Positions 1 to 9,426 of a DNA stretch of 64,000 bases are shown piece after piece. Below the pieces are notes generated by a model. It had not been told where the DNA came from. It saw only the letters and a list, made by a program, of their open reading frames with translations, and searched no databases. Position numbers and translations under genes: made by a program. How positions within the stretch are numbered: position 1 is the stretch's first letter; the number at the start of each line of letters is the position of its first letter. This DNA comes from Oscillospiraceae bacterium (lineage in GTDB: Bacteria; Bacillota; Clostridia; Oscillospirales; Acutalibacteraceae): the NCBI GenBank assembly GCA_015066045.1, contig SVPD01000007.1:1-64000 (forward strand), in the 5' to 3' direction.

Positions 1-98
1 TTTTAAGGGTAGCAAGTAACAATCCTACGCAGTTGGCAGTCGTACTTACGCGTTGACGCGTCCCGCGAGGAATAGAGGGCTATGCCCGCATGTGAAAA
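1..98 (+). ncRNA. possible 3' part of a structured RNA, cut by the window edge
   Basis: No protein is visible here. The stretch holds compact self-complementary pieces: ACGCG/CGCGT around a TTGA loop (about 48-61) and GGGC/GCCC around TAT near 78-88. It is followed directly by a strong hairpin and T-run on the plus strand, as expected for the tail of a noncoding RNA. I do not recognise the family; the base composition is richer in G and C than other intergenic sequence here. It could also be just the downstream flank of the minus-strand gene at 140. Confidence 0.3.
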
Positions 99-99
99 A

Positions 100-136
100 C
101 CACCCGTTTGACGGGTGGCTGTTTATTTGTTTTTCT
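100..136. terminator. bidirectional intrinsic terminator
   Basis: A 7-bp perfect stem (CCACCCG 100-106, CGGGTGG 112-118) with a TTTGA loop. On the plus strand it is followed by a T-rich tract (119-141); on the minus strand by TTTTTC. It can end both the RNA at the left edge and the minus-strand gene at 140-1183. Confidence 0.8.
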
Positions 137-139
137 TTT

Positions 140-1183
140 TTACATTAATGCGCCTATCCAGCTGAGGTTAAGATAACCGTAGCCCTCGGGAATCTGGAAG
201 TAGCTGTCGGGAACCTCGCTGAGGAATTTGGAAATGTAGATGGAGTCGGTGGTGCCGCTCTTTGATATGTTATCTCTTCTGACCATCTGGTCACCGTTGA
301 AGTAATAGTTTACAGTGGAGCCGTCTACCTCGCTGACATAGCTTTCCATTATAAGCTCCTGTCCGTTTATGTTTGCTGTGGAAACGGTTACCTCGCCTAC
401 ATCGTTCATTCCGAAATCAGCCATCATAGTGCTCATATCGAAATCCTCACCCATAAGGTCCTCGGGAAGCTTGCAGTACTTTTTCCAGTCAGCAAAAATG
501 AGATACATGGTATCGGTTTTACTGTCGAAAATCATATCACACTTCATACCCTCGATGGTAGTATTGATGAACATATCACCGTTTTTGATAGCCATGGTAA
601 TGGGTGTGTCACCGAGGTCGGGATCGTTGGTGGTGATTTCCATAAGGTATGTACCGCCGGCGAAAATCTCCTCGTACTTTTCGATACGGTAGGGGACAAG
701 GTCATAGGGACCGGGCTCGGTGGGTGTCGGCTCGGTGGTAGTAGCATCGGGAGTGAGGTTCGTCGAGGGCTGAGTGGTAGGAACGGTGGTGCTGGGAACG
801 GGAGATGTGGTGCTCACGTCACCCATATAATCGTTGGGATTATTTGTAACCACGACCTGTGAGTCGGGATTTGCCTCGGTGGGAAGGTCCGAAAGAGCTA
901 TCTGGTCATTAACCTGTCCTACGGTGGAGCCGATACTGTCTCCGACATATTCTGCGGCATATCTGTTGCCGTCTGTATCGGTTACTACTGCATAGCTCGT
1001 ACCGTTACCGTCTATTACTACCAGATGGCTTTTTCCCGACGAGTCAACCATAGTGGGCTGAGTGGTAACAGAGGTGTCAAGCGGCTCATCAGGGTTATGG
1101 AAGAGCATATATGCTGCGGTTCCGCCCACTACGACGATTACTGCCAGAAGCACCAAAAATATTCTTGATAAGATTTTTTTCAT
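140..1183 (-). CDS. membrane-anchored extracellular protein of unknown function
   Basis: The 347-residue product has one N-terminal membrane segment (about residues 6-27) with no lipobox Cys. The outside part holds a short domain (about 45-115), a Thr/Pro-rich linker (about 123-160) and a C-terminal domain of about 185 residues rich in beta-strand-like segments. The last part resembles outer-leaflet proteins that sense or bind small ligands, but I do not recognise a family. It starts at an ATG after an AGGAG-like site and ends just before a bidirectional terminator. It appears to be a single-gene unit. Function is unknown. Confidence 0.75.
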   Translation of the reverse strand: MKKILSRIFLVLLAVIVVVGGTAAYMLFHNPDEPLDTSVTTQPTMVDSSGKSHLVVIDGNGTSYAVVTDTDGNRYAAEYVGDSIGSTVGQVNDQIALSDLPTEANPDSQVVVTNNPNDYMGDVSTTSPVPSTTVPTTQPSTNLTPDATTTEPTPTEPGPYDLVPYRIEKYEEIFAGGTYLMEITTNDPDLGDTPITMAIKNGDMFINTTIEGMKCDMIFDSKTDTMYLIFADWKKYCKLPEDLMGEDFDMSTMMADFGMNDVGEVTVSTANINGQELIMESYVSEVDGSTVNYYFNGDQMVRRDNISKSGTTDSIYISKFLSEVPDSYFQIPEGYGYLNLSWIGALM

Positions 1184-1324
1184 AAGGTAACTCCTTGGGG
1201 AAGAATTTTATATTTTAATAATACATTAAAATCTTGCTTACGGCAAGAGGGTATCTGTAAAAGTTATGTTAAACTATCCGATTAAGAAGAACTTAAATTT
1301 GCGATATTTTTAACGGTATTTGAA

Positions 1325-2140
1325 TTATTCGCTCAGAAGAGTGTCGATAACGGGCATAAGAGGATCAGTGTCAGCCAGCTCTATGGCACCCTTATCCTCG
1401 AGAGAGGGAGTACGCATATCGATGGGGAGCTTGGCGAGAACGGGAATGCCGAACTTTTCGGAAACCTCGTCTGTGGAGCCCTTGCCGAAGATGTGATGCT
1501 TTTCACTGCAGTTAGGACAGGTGAAATAGCTCATATTTTCGATGAGACCTACTACCGGCACATTCATCATTGAAGCCATATTTATAGCCTTTGAAACGAT
1601 GAGGCCGACCAGATCCTGCGGTGTGGTTACCACGATAATGCCGTCTACCTTGAGACTCTGGAAAACAGTGAGAGGAACATCGCCTGTGCCGGGAGGCATA
1701 TCCACGAACATATAGTCCACGTCACCCCATGCTACCTCGGTAAAGAACTGCTGGATAGCACCGCTGATAACGGGGCCTCTCCATACTACGGGAGCATCCT
1801 GCTGGGGAAGAAGGAGATTTATGGACATAACACGGATGCCTGTTTTGGTTTCCTTCGGGATAATGCCGCTGGCATCTGCCTCAGCCTGACCGGTTATTCC
1901 GAAAACCTTGGGAATGGACGGGCCGGTGATGTCGGCGTCAAGAATAGCCGTCTGCATACCTCTGCTTTGCATGGCGCAGGCGAGAAGGGAGGTTACGGAG
2001 GATTTACCTACGCCGCCCTTGCCGCTTACTACGGCATATATTTTTTTGATGTTGCTGTATTCGTTTTGCTTGAGGTGTAAATCTCTGTCCTTACAGTCGG
2101 AGGAAGAGCAGGATGAACAGTTGCCTGAACAGGAGCTCAT
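1325..2140 (-). CDS. Mrp/NBP35-family P-loop ATPase (Fe-S cluster carrier)
   Basis: The 271-residue protein belongs to the Mrp/ApbC/NBP35 group, cytosolic ATPases that hold and deliver [4Fe-4S] clusters. Visible motifs are the deviant Walker A GKGGVGKS (residues 40-47), the DMPPGTGD switch (147-154) and a CxxC pair (C208, C211) that would bind the bridging cluster in a dimer. The N-terminus has extra cysteines (C4, C8, C11, C16), as in NBP35-type proteins, instead of the DUF59 domain of E. coli Mrp. It is preceded by a good minus-strand promoter and stands alone. The family call is firm; the client proteins are unknown. Confidence 0.93.
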   Translation of the reverse strand: MSSCSGNCSSCSSSDCKDRDLHLKQNEYSNIKKIYAVVSGKGGVGKSSVTSLLACAMQSRGMQTAILDADITGPSIPKVFGITGQAEADASGIIPKETKTGIRVMSINLLLPQQDAPVVWRGPVISGAIQQFFTEVAWGDVDYMFVDMPPGTGDVPLTVFQSLKVDGIIVVTTPQDLVGLIVSKAINMASMMNVPVVGLIENMSYFTCPNCSEKHHIFGKGSTDEVSEKFGIPVLAKLPIDMRTPSLEDKGAIELADTDPLMPVIDTLLSE

Positions 2141-2179
2141 GTATATACACTACCTTTCAATAAAAATAAAATATACTAT

Positions 2180-2208
2180 ATAATAATACAAATAAACCGA
2201 TATGTCAA
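2180..2208 (-). promoter_or_regulatory. sigma-70-type promoter for the Mrp gene
   Basis: Read on the minus strand: TTGACA (2208-2203), 17-bp spacer, TATTAT (2185-2180). It lies about 40 bp upstream of the Mrp start codon. Confidence 0.65.
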
Positions 2209-2280
2209 ATATTTTACTTCATAAAAGAGCATTATACCGTTATTTTTTTCAGATAAAGAAGAAGCTATGCCTGACTTTAT

Positions 2281-2310
2281 TTGACATTAAGTGTTTCTGT
2301 GTGGTATATT
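2281..2310 (+). promoter_or_regulatory. sigma-70-type promoter for the GntP-type permease
   Basis: TTGACA (2281-2286), 18-bp spacer, TATATT (2305-2310), followed by an AGGAGGT ribosome binding site at 2324-2330. Confidence 0.65.
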
Positions 2311-2338
2311 ATAAAAAAATAACAGGAGGTTTCTTTTT

Positions 2339-3793
2339 ATGCTTCATCCCGTTTTAGCTATGGCTATAGGCATCGTGGTTATGATGCTGCTTATTATTTT
2401 CACTAAAATGCACGCTTTCCCGTCTCTTATCATTTCGGCTATACTCATCGCCGTGCTGGCTATGCCCTTCGGTCCCGAGGGAGCGGTGGTAGATACTCTT
2501 GCCGGCTGCGTAAGCACCGTTACCAAAGGCTTCGGTAACACTATGGCGAGTATAGGTGTCGTTATCGGCTTCGGCTGCATAATGGGTATCTTTCTGGAAA
2601 AAAGCGGTGCAGCCAAAAGAATGGCTCTTACCATCCTCAAGCTGGTGGGAGTTAAAAACTGCGACATCGTCTTAGGCCTTACCGGCTTTGTGGTTTCCAT
2701 TCCCGTTTTCTGTGATTCGGGCTTCGTTATCCTTTCCTCTCTGGCCAAGGAATTCTCCCGCCTTACTAAAAAATCAATGGTAGGTCTCGGCGGCATTCTC
2801 GGTATGGGACTTTACATAACTCATTTCCTTGTTCCGCCTACGCCCGGCCCCTTAGCCGTGGTTTCCACCTTTATCGAAAACGGCAGTGTCATCGACCTCG
2901 GTCTTTTCATTCTGGCAGGTGTAGCACTTTCTGTTCCTCTTTTCGTTTTTTCCGTGTTCCTTTTCAGATACTTCGGCAGAAAATATCCTAATCTCATCGT
3001 TCCCTATGAAATAGACAGAAGCAAATATACACCCGAGCAGCTGACGGTTCTGGACAGAATCCGCGAAAAGCAGGAAAAGGGTGAGGACCTCGTAACATCG
3101 GATTTCGCAGAGCTTTTAGCCTCTGAGAAGCTTCCTTCCGCAGGACTTTCCTTTGCTACTCTTCTGGTTCCCATAGCTCTCATCTTTGCCAATACTCTCG
3201 CAGGTCAGATTCCTTCTCTGGCAGGAACCGCCGCAGCAAATGTTATAACCTTCCTCGGTCAGCCTGTCATAGCTCTTTTCGTATCCTTATGTATGGGCGC
3301 TTTTCTGCTCTGCCGCACCTTCGATAAAAAGACCTGTGTTGACCTTATGCAGGAGGCTTGCCGTGATGCAGGCCCCATCGTGTTCATCACTGCTGCAGGC
3401 GGTGCTCTCGGAGCAGTTATAAACGCTACGGGTGCTGCAGGCATTATGGCAGACTGGATAGTTGATATGGGTGTTCCCGGTATTCTTATTCCTATTATAA
3501 TAGGTGTTATTATGCGCTTCCCGCAGGGCTCAGGCACCACCGCTATGATTACGGGCTCTGCCATTATCGCACCTATGATGGCTACACTCGGTGTAAATCC
3601 TTATCTTGCCGCTCTGGCACTCTGCCTTACCACGATGTGTCCCAGCTATCTCAACGACTCCTATTTCCACGTGGTTACGAACTTCTCGGGTATGGACATC
3701 AAGACAAGCCTTAAGACCTGGTCTGTGGCCTCCGTCGCCATTCCTGTTTTCGGCTCGGTGATTTTAGTGGTGCTTTCACTGTTTATTCATTGA
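2339..3793 (+). CDS. GntP-family permease (gluconate/sugar-acid:H+ symporter)
   Basis: The 484-residue integral membrane protein has about 12-14 hydrophobic segments and the length of the GntP family, which imports gluconate or related hydroxy acids with protons. Family-like pieces include the VIGFGCIMG and CDSGFVIL segments in the first half and the FPQGSGTTAMI segment in the second half. It starts at an ATG 8 nt after a perfect AGGAGGT site. No kinase, dehydratase or regulator for gluconate lies nearby, so the substrate stays open (gluconate, glycerate or another hydroxy acid). It is followed directly by a palindromic element that may also end its transcript. Confidence 0.88.
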   Translation: MLHPVLAMAIGIVVMMLLIIFTKMHAFPSLIISAILIAVLAMPFGPEGAVVDTLAGCVSTVTKGFGNTMASIGVVIGFGCIMGIFLEKSGAAKRMALTILKLVGVKNCDIVLGLTGFVVSIPVFCDSGFVILSSLAKEFSRLTKKSMVGLGGILGMGLYITHFLVPPTPGPLAVVSTFIENGSVIDLGLFILAGVALSVPLFVFSVFLFRYFGRKYPNLIVPYEIDRSKYTPEQLTVLDRIREKQEKGEDLVTSDFAELLASEKLPSAGLSFATLLVPIALIFANTLAGQIPSLAGTAAANVITFLGQPVIALFVSLCMGAFLLCRTFDKKTCVDLMQEACRDAGPIVFITAAGGALGAVINATGAAGIMADWIVDMGVPGILIPIIIGVIMRFPQGSGTTAMITGSAIIAPMMATLGVNPYLAALALCLTTMCPSYLNDSYFHVVTNFSGMDIKTSLKTWSVASVAIPVFGSVILVVLSLFIH

Positions 3794-3812
3794 TTATGAC
3801 AAGATAAAAGTT

Positions 3813-4117
3813 ACCTATCCGTTAAAAACGCCGACGAGTGGTAAGGAAGTATTTGTTTCTCGAACAAAATTCACTGTATTTTTGCGGGGAAGCCTCGCAA
3901 GGCGACAGCCTTGCTGCGTTTTGTGGCTTCAATACAAGAATTTTTCAGTTCTTACGAAACTGCGAAGCACTTTAAAATGCGAAATAGCTTTGCAAGAAAA
4001 GGCAAAAATCACCGATAATGCTGATGCATATCGGTGATTTTTAACGCATTATTGTGATGTTATTTCACATTTTAAAGAAATGCTTCCTTTCCACTCGTCG
4101 GCGAATGACGGAGAGGT
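3813..4117. repeat. fold-back (MITE-like) element with long terminal inverted repeats
   Basis: The ends are inverted repeats: 3829-3854 against 4078-4103 match at 24 of 26 positions, and an outer block 3813-3822 against 4108-4117 matches at 9 of 10. Inside, 3970-3986 pairs with 4061-4077 (16 of 17), and the centre is a perfect 13-bp hairpin (4004-4016 with 4030-4042) with T-run. The left arm has an extra ~115 nt (3855-3969) with small hairpins of its own. It carries no coding sequence. It could be a non-autonomous mobile element, a REP-like element or a structured RNA. Confidence 0.75.
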
Positions 4118-4334
4118 ATTTTTTTGCTGTTCCAAGAGATCGGTATCTGCTTGTATTTTGAATTACGAATTAATTTACACCTTTCCTCGTGTTCGCTACA
4201 CTTTAAAAGGTTAAAACGGTAAACGAAAAAAGCACACATTTGGTGCCGTAAATGCCCGTAAACACTACATTTAGGCGCAATTTGTGAACAAAATAAAAAT
4301 CTGCATTTTTCACAAAGAAATTTTCAAAAATTGG
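4118..4334. other. AT-rich intergenic spacer
   Basis: Low-GC spacer between the fold-back element and the ribosomal promoter. I see no gene, repeat or strong hairpin in it. Confidence 0.5.
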
Positions 4335-4363
4335 TTGACATTCACCAAAGAGTATGGTATCAT
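4335..4363 (+). promoter_or_regulatory. main promoter of the S10-spc-alpha ribosomal operon
   Basis: TTGACA (4335-4340), 17-bp spacer, TATCAT (4358-4363). This near-consensus site lies about 350 bp upstream of rpsJ and is the only strong promoter I can see for the ribosomal gene series that ends at rplQ. Confidence 0.8.
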
Positions 4364-4369
4364 AGTCGA

Positions 4370-4714
4370 GCGTGTGAAATGGGTTTGGGTATAACTCTGT
4401 CTTCACACAACCTCAAGATATGCGATGATGCGGGAGGTGGCTGCCCCTGAGGCAGGAAATTTCCGCGGAGTATGTCCGATTTAAAACCGGGCGATCTATA
4501 TTTCATCTTTGACGCTATTATCTTGCGTTAAGTGTCGGCGGGGGTGCTATGCCCCAGCTCGGACTTAAATAGCGTATGGGGATGAACTGTGCTTTTTTCG
4601 AAGCGGCGACCGGAAATATTGCGTTTCCGGTTTTTTAAAGAGGGGCGTACAAACACCCGGAAAAGCATACGAAAAAAGCAACGCCCTACTAATTCTTATT
4701 AGGAGGCAAACAAA
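4370..4714 (+). promoter_or_regulatory. long structured leader of the S10 operon
   Basis: About 345 nt of untranslated leader with several hairpins, among them GGGGTGC/GCCCC-type pairs near 4540-4556 and the attenuator at 4610-4636. A block at 4591-4600 (GCTTTTTTCG) is exactly complementary to 4671-4680, on the far side of the attenuator, so an alternative fold that spans the terminator is possible. In Enterobacteria the S10 leader is bound by L4; whether an r-protein acts here is inference. Confidence 0.6.
4610..4636 (+). terminator. attenuator hairpin in the S10 leader
   Basis: Perfect 7-bp stem CCGGAAA (4610-4616) and TTTCCGG (4624-4630) followed by six T (4631-4636). It sits between the promoter and rpsJ, so it would end transcription before the operon unless prevented. 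Confidence 0.75.
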
Positions 4715-5026
4715 ATGGCAGTAAAGGAAAAGATTCGTATCAGACTCAAGGGTTACGACCACAACCTTGTTGACAAGGCAGCAGAGATGATCGTTGAAGC
4801 AGCTAAGAGAACAAACGCTACTGTTTCAGGTCCCATCCCTCTTCCCACCGAAAAGGAAGTAGTTACAATCCTTCGCGCTGTTCATAAGTATAAGGACAGC
4901 CGTGAGCAGTTTGAGCAGAGAACTCACAAGAGACTCATCGACATCATCAGACCTACTCCCAAAACAGTAGAGGCTCTGACAAATCTTGAAATTCCCGCAA
5001 GTGTTGAAATCGAAATCAAAAGATAA
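4715..5026 (+). CDS. rpsJ: 30S ribosomal protein S10
   Basis: The 103-residue protein is full length for S10, a part of the 30S head that also serves as the NusE antitermination factor. Family marks are the N-terminal [10 protein letters not shown] and the THKRLIDII stretch. It is the first gene of the operon and starts at ATG after an AGGAGG site (4701-4706). Confidence 0.98.
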   Translation: MAVKEKIRIRLKGYDHNLVDKAAEMIVEAAKRTNATVSGPIPLPTEKEVVTILRAVHKYKDSREQFEQRTHKRLIDIIRPTPKTVEALTNLEIPASVEIEIKR

Positions 5027-5116
5027 GTAAACTGATTTCTATACCCGACAGTAAACATCTTACGGACACAGGTCAAGTTGCCAAAGGCAACCAATAACCA
5101 AAGGAGGATAAACAAA

Positions 5117-5752
5117 ATGAAAAAAGGTCTTATCGGCAGAAAGATCGGCATGACACAGGTTTTCGACGAAAAAGGTAACGTAATCCCCGTTACAGTAGTT
5201 GAGCTTGGTCCTTGCGCAGTTGTTCAGAAGAAGACAGTTGAAAACGACGGCTATAACGCTGTTCAGCTCGGCTTCGAGGACAAAAAGGTAACAAGAACAA
5301 ACAAGCCTATGAAAGGTCATTTCGACAAAGCAAACGTTGCTCCCAAGAAGGTTCTTAAGGAATTCAGACTTGAAGACGACAGCGCTCTTAACGTAGGCGA
5401 CATCATCAAGGCAGATATCTTTGCTGCAGGCGAAAAGGTAGACGTAGTCGGCACAAGCAAGGGTAAGGGTACCGCAGGTGCCATCAAAAGATGGAACTTC
5501 TCCAGACTTAAGGAATCCCACGGTACAGGTCCTGTAGCAAGACACGCAGGTTCACTCGGCGCTTGCTCAGATCCCTCCAGAGTTTTCAAAGGAAAGAAGC
5601 TCGCAGGTCACCTTGGTGCTGAAAGAGTTACAATCCAGAATTTAGACGTTGTCAAGGTTGATGCAGAAAACAACCTTATCGCTATCAAGGGCGCAATCCC
5701 CGGTCCCAAAAAGGGCATCGTAATGGTAGTCAACAGCGTTAAGAAAGCGTAA
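5117..5752 (+). CDS. rplC: 50S ribosomal protein L3
   Basis: The 211-residue protein binds 23S rRNA near the peptidyl transferase centre. It begins [14 protein letters not shown], the usual L3 start; the ATG at 5117 is 9 nt after AAGGAGG, so a possible upstream start at 5078 is not used. The long internal loop with a [21 protein letters not shown] segment is typical. A 90-nt gap separates it from rpsJ. Confidence 0.97.
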   Translation: MKKGLIGRKIGMTQVFDEKGNVIPVTVVELGPCAVVQKKTVENDGYNAVQLGFEDKKVTRTNKPMKGHFDKANVAPKKVLKEFRLEDDSALNVGDIIKADIFAAGEKVDVVGTSKGKGTAGAIKRWNFSRLKESHGTGPVARHAGSLGACSDPSRVFKGKKLAGHLGAERVTIQNLDVVKVDAENNLIAIKGAIPGPKKGIVMVVNSVKKA

Positions 5753-5769
5753 GAAAGGAGACCTGAATT

Positions 5770-6393
5770 ATGCCTAACGTATCAGTATTCGACGTAAACG
5801 GTAAGAAAGTTTCAGATATTGACCTTGCAGACGGCATCTTCGGTATCGAGCCGAACACATCCGCTATGCATCTCGTAGTTGTCAATTATCTCGCAAATCA
5901 GCGTCAGGGCACACAGTCAACCCTGACACGCTCAGAAGTCAGCGGCGGCGGCAAAAAGCCCTGGAGACAGAAGGGCACCGGCCGTGCAAGACAGGGCTCA
6001 ACCAGAGCTCCCCAGTGGTACCACGGCGGTATTGCTCACGGTCCCAAGCCCCGTGAATACGGCTTCGCAGTAAACAAGAAGGTAAGAAGACTCGCTATGA
6101 AGTCTGCTCTCTCTTCTAAGGTTGCAGCAAACGAAATGATCGTTCTCGATTCACTTTCACTTGAAGCAATCAAAACCAAGGAAGTTGTTAAGGTTTTCTC
6201 AAATCTCGAAACAGGCAAGAAGGTTCTTCTTGTTCTTCCTGAAAAGAATGACGTCATCTACAGAAGTGCCAGAAACATCGCAGGCTGTAAGGTTGCTCTT
6301 GTTAACACACTTAACGTATATGATATTCTTAACTGCAACAGCATCGTTGTTCTCAAGGATGCAGTAGCAAAAATCGAGGAGGTATATGCATAA
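5770..6393 (+). CDS. rplD: 50S ribosomal protein L4
   Basis: The 207-residue protein is normal length for L4, which lines the exit tunnel with its basic loop. The loop is visible around residues 45-90 (GGGKKPWRQKGTGRARQG). In E. coli L4 also represses the S10 operon through its leader; the leader here is long and carries an attenuator. Its last base overlaps the start of rplW. Confidence 0.97.
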   Translation: MPNVSVFDVNGKKVSDIDLADGIFGIEPNTSAMHLVVVNYLANQRQGTQSTLTRSEVSGGGKKPWRQKGTGRARQGSTRAPQWYHGGIAHGPKPREYGFAVNKKVRRLAMKSALSSKVAANEMIVLDSLSLEAIKTKEVVKVFSNLETGKKVLLVLPEKNDVIYRSARNIAGCKVALVNTLNVYDILNCNSIVVLKDAVAKIEEVYA

Positions 6394-6686
6394 TGAAATC
6401 AGCACATGACATCATCCTCAAGCCGATCATCACAGAAGAAAGCATGATGGGCACCGCATTCAAAAAGTACACCTTCAAGGTGGCTAAGGATGCTAACAAG
6501 GCAGAAATCGCAGCAGCAGTTGAAGAAGCCTTCGGCGTAAAGGTTCAGAAGGTTAACACCATGAACTGCAAAGGTCACCTCAGAAGATACGGCCGCTACG
6601 AAGGCTACACACCTTCATGGAAAAAGGCTATCGTAACTCTTACCGAGGATTCCGATACTATCGATTTCTTTGACGGTCTTCTTTAA
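6393..6686 (+). CDS. rplW: 50S ribosomal protein L23
   Basis: The 97-residue protein sits at the tunnel exit and docks trigger factor and SRP. Start MKSAHDIILKPIITEES and the C-terminal basic beta-hairpin match L23. It starts within the rplD stop codon (TAATG), which suggests translational coupling. Confidence 0.97.
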   Translation: MKSAHDIILKPIITEESMMGTAFKKYTFKVAKDANKAEIAAAVEEAFGVKVQKVNTMNCKGHLRRYGRYEGYTPSWKKAIVTLTEDSDTIDFFDGLL

Positions 6687-6779
6687 TAGATAACCGTAAA
6701 ACCTAAACCATTCAAATCCAATGGCAATGTATGGAGGTTATGACAGTCCTCCGCTAAACCAATTAGGAGTGTGAACAAA

Positions 6780-7613
6780 ATGTCAATTCGTGTATTAAAG
6801 CCTGTAACAAACGGCACACGTAATATGTCAGTTACAGACTATTCAGCACTTTCAAAGTGCGGTCCCGAGAGAAGCCTTCTCGCTCCTCTCAACAAAAAGA
6901 GTGGCCGTAACAGCTACGGTCGCATCACTGTTCGTCATCGTGGCGGCGGAAACAGAAGAAAGTACCGTATCATTGATTTCAAGAGAGATAAGTTCGACGT
7001 AAAGGCAACTGTTGCTACTCTTGAATACGATCCCAACAGATCAGCTCATATCGCTCTTCTCCAGTACGAAGACGGCGAAAAGAGATACATCATTGCTCCC
7101 CAGGGACTTAAGGTTGGCGATGTTGTGGAGGCAGGTCCTTCAGCAGACATCAAGGCCGGTAACGCTCTTCCTCTCGTAAACATCCCCACAGGTACTGTGG
7201 TACACAATGTAGAGCTTTATCCCGGCAGAGGCGGTCAGTTAGCAAGAGCTGCAGGTAACTCTGCTCAGCTTATGGCTAAGGAAGGCGGCTACGCACTTCT
7301 CAGACTTCCCTCAGGCGAACTTCGTAAAGTTCCCGAAGCATGTATGGCTACAGTAGGCGTTGTAGGTAACGAAGACCACGAAAACGTTAAGATCGGTAAA
7401 GCAGGTCGTACACGTCACATGGGTATCAGACCTACAGTCCGCGGTTCTGTTATGAACCCCTGCGACCATCCTCACGGTGGTGGTGAAGGTAAATCACCCA
7501 TCGGTCGTCCCGGCCCTGTTACACCTTGGGGCAAGCCTGCTCTTGGCTACAAGACTCGTGCTAAGAAGAATCGTTCAGACAAGCTTATTGTTAAGCGTCG
7601 TAACGACAAATAA
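6780..7613 (+). CDS. rplB: 50S ribosomal protein L2
   Basis: The 277-residue protein is full length for L2, which is needed for subunit joining and peptidyl transfer. The C-terminal [22 protein letters not shown] segment with the conserved His is present. The ATG at 6780 is chosen because AGGAG (6765-6769) is about 10 nt upstream; a GTG at 6771 would be too close. The 93-nt gap before it contains a small GGAGG/CCTCC hairpin. Confidence 0.97.
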   Translation: MSIRVLKPVTNGTRNMSVTDYSALSKCGPERSLLAPLNKKSGRNSYGRITVRHRGGGNRRKYRIIDFKRDKFDVKATVATLEYDPNRSAHIALLQYEDGEKRYIIAPQGLKVGDVVEAGPSADIKAGNALPLVNIPTGTVVHNVELYPGRGGQLARAAGNSAQLMAKEGGYALLRLPSGELRKVPEACMATVGVVGNEDHENVKIGKAGRTRHMGIRPTVRGSVMNPCDHPHGGGEGKSPIGRPGPVTPWGKPALGYKTRAKKNRSDKLIVKRRNDK

Positions 7614-7637
7614 GGTCGATGAAAGGAGCTAAGAATA

Positions 7638-7919
7638 ATGAGCAGAAGCACTAAAAAAGGACCTTTCGTGCAGGAAAAACTCTACGAAAGAGTCGTTAAG
7701 ATGAATGAAAAGGGCGAAAAAATCGTTCTTAAAACATGGAGCCGCAGCAGCACAATCTTCCCCGATTTTGTTGGTCACACCTTCGCAGTTCATGACGGCC
7801 GTAAGCACGTTCCCGTTTATGTAACCGAAGATATGGTTGGTCACAAGCTCGGCGAATTTGCGCCCACCAGAACCTACAGAGGTCATGCAGGCTCTAAAAC
7901 CTCAAACAACGGTAAATAA
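7638..7919 (+). CDS. rpsS: 30S ribosomal protein S19
   Basis: The 93-residue protein is normal length for S19, which contacts S13 and 16S rRNA in the 30S head. It opens [10 protein letters not shown] and has the [24 protein letters not shown] core and a basic GHAGSK tail. It follows rplB by 24 nt with an AAAGGAG site. Confidence 0.98.
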   Translation: MSRSTKKGPFVQEKLYERVVKMNEKGEKIVLKTWSRSSTIFPDFVGHTFAVHDGRKHVPVYVTEDMVGHKLGEFAPTRTYRGHAGSKTSNNGK

Positions 7920-7939
7920 GTCGAAAGGAGTGTATTAAA

Positions 7940-8272
7940 GTGGAAGCAACAGCAAAAGTTACTTTTGTGCGTATTGCACCTCGTAAGGTTCAGATCGTTC
8001 TCGACCTTATCAGAAATCAGCCCGCTGAAAAAGCAATGGCAATCCTCAGATACACGCCTAAGGCAGCGTGTGAGGTTGTAGCAAAACTCTTAAAGTCAGC
8101 TATGGCTAATGCAGAAAACAAAGATATGGATGTTTCCAGACTTTATGTAGCAGAGTGCTATGTAGGTCAGGGCCCCACACTCAAAAGAATCAGACCCAGA
8201 GCTCAGGGCAGAGCATTCCGTATAAACAAAAAGACATCCCACATCACCCTTGTACTCAAGGAAATGGAATAA
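7940..8272 (+). CDS. rplV: 50S ribosomal protein L22
   Basis: The 110-residue protein reaches the tunnel wall with a beta-hairpin. The tail segment [19 protein letters not shown] is the conserved tunnel part. It starts at GTG 7940 after AAAGGAG; I see no better ATG. Confidence 0.97.
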   Translation: MEATAKVTFVRIAPRKVQIVLDLIRNQPAEKAMAILRYTPKAACEVVAKLLKSAMANAENKDMDVSRLYVAECYVGQGPTLKRIRPRAQGRAFRINKKTSHITLVLKEME

Positions 8273-8290
8273 GTCAGGAGGAGGTAAAAC

Positions 8291-8995
8291 ATGGGCCAGA
8301 AAATTAATCCCACCGGTTTAAGAATCGGCGTAATTAAAGATTGGGAATCCCGTTGGTATGCCAAGAAGAGCGACTTCGGCGATACCCTCGTAGAAGACTA
8401 CGAACTTCGTGAATATCTCCTTGAAACACTTGCTCCCGCAGGAGTACCCAAGGTTGAAATCGAACGTACTGCAAAGCGTGTTCGTGTAAATATTCACGTT
8501 GCAAAGCCCGGTATGGTAATCGGCCGCGGCGGCGCAGAAATCGAAAAGCTTAAGGCTACTATCGAAAAGAAACTCGGTAAAGAAGTTTCTCTTAACATTA
8601 TCGAAGTTAAGAACCCCGACGTTAACTCACAGCTCGTTGCTGAAAGCATCGCTGCTCAGCTTGAAAGAAGAATCGGCTTCCGCCGTGCACTCAAGCAGGC
8701 TATCGGCCGTGCAATGAAGCTCGGTGCAAAGGGTATCAAATGTCAGGTATCAGGCCGTCTCGGCGGTGCTGAAATCGCCAGAAGCGAAACCTACAAAGAG
8801 GGTACTATTCCTCTTCAGACCATCCGTGCTGACATCGACTACGGTTTCGCAGAGGCTAAAACAACCTACGGCCGTATCGGCGTAAAGGTTTGGATCTACA
8901 CAGGCGAAGTTCTTCAGGTTTCTAACAACGAAAGACGTGAAAGACCTGCTCGCCGCAGACCTCGCAGAGAAAACAGAGAAGGAGGAGCTAAATAA
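8291..8995 (+). CDS. rpsC: 30S ribosomal protein S3
   Basis: The 234-residue protein has the N-terminal [13 protein letters not shown], a KH domain with GxxG (GRGG, about residues 77-80) and the C-terminal S3 domain, plus an Arg-rich tail of about 20 residues. S3 helps unwind mRNA at the entry site. Its stop overlaps the rplP start (TAATG). Confidence 0.98.
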   Translation: MGQKINPTGLRIGVIKDWESRWYAKKSDFGDTLVEDYELREYLLETLAPAGVPKVEIERTAKRVRVNIHVAKPGMVIGRGGAEIEKLKATIEKKLGKEVSLNIIEVKNPDVNSQLVAESIAAQLERRIGFRRALKQAIGRAMKLGAKGIKCQVSGRLGGAEIARSETYKEGTIPLQTIRADIDYGFAEAKTTYGRIGVKVWIYTGEVLQVSNNERRERPARRRPRRENREGGAK

Positions 8996-9426
8996 TGTTA
9001 TTACCTAAGCGTGTTAAAAGACGTAAGGTTCAGCGTGGCCGTCTTAAGGGCACAGCTCATAAGGGCAACAAAGTAACCTACGGTGATTTCGGTCTCGTGG
9101 CTCTTGAACCTTCCTGGATCACTTCCAGACAGATTGAAGCAGCCCGTATTGCTATGACTCGTTACATTAAGCGTGGCGGTCAGGTTTGGATTAAAATCTT
9201 CCCCGATAAGCCTATCACTGCAAAGCCTGCAGAAACCCGAATGGGTTCCGGTAAAGGTTCACCCGAATATTGGGTAGCAGTAGTTAAGCCGGGCAGAGTT
9301 ATGTTCGAAATTAAGGGCGTTGACGAGGAAGTTGCCCGTGAGGCTATGCGTCTCGCAGCTATGAAGCTTCCCATCAAGTGCAAATTCGTTACTAAAGCAG
9401 AACAGGAAAAGGACGGTGAACAGTAA
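8995..9426 (+). CDS. rplP: 50S ribosomal protein L16
   Basis: The 143-residue protein helps shape the A-site tRNA pocket. It begins [15 protein letters not shown] and has the [19 protein letters not shown] segment. It overlaps rpsC and rpmC by one base at each end, so the three genes are probably coupled. Confidence 0.98.
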   Translation: MLLPKRVKRRKVQRGRLKGTAHKGNKVTYGDFGLVALEPSWITSRQIEAARIAMTRYIKRGGQVWIKIFPDKPITAKPAETRMGSGKGSPEYWVAVVKPGRVMFEIKGVDEEVAREAMRLAAMKLPIKCKFVTKAEQEKDGEQ

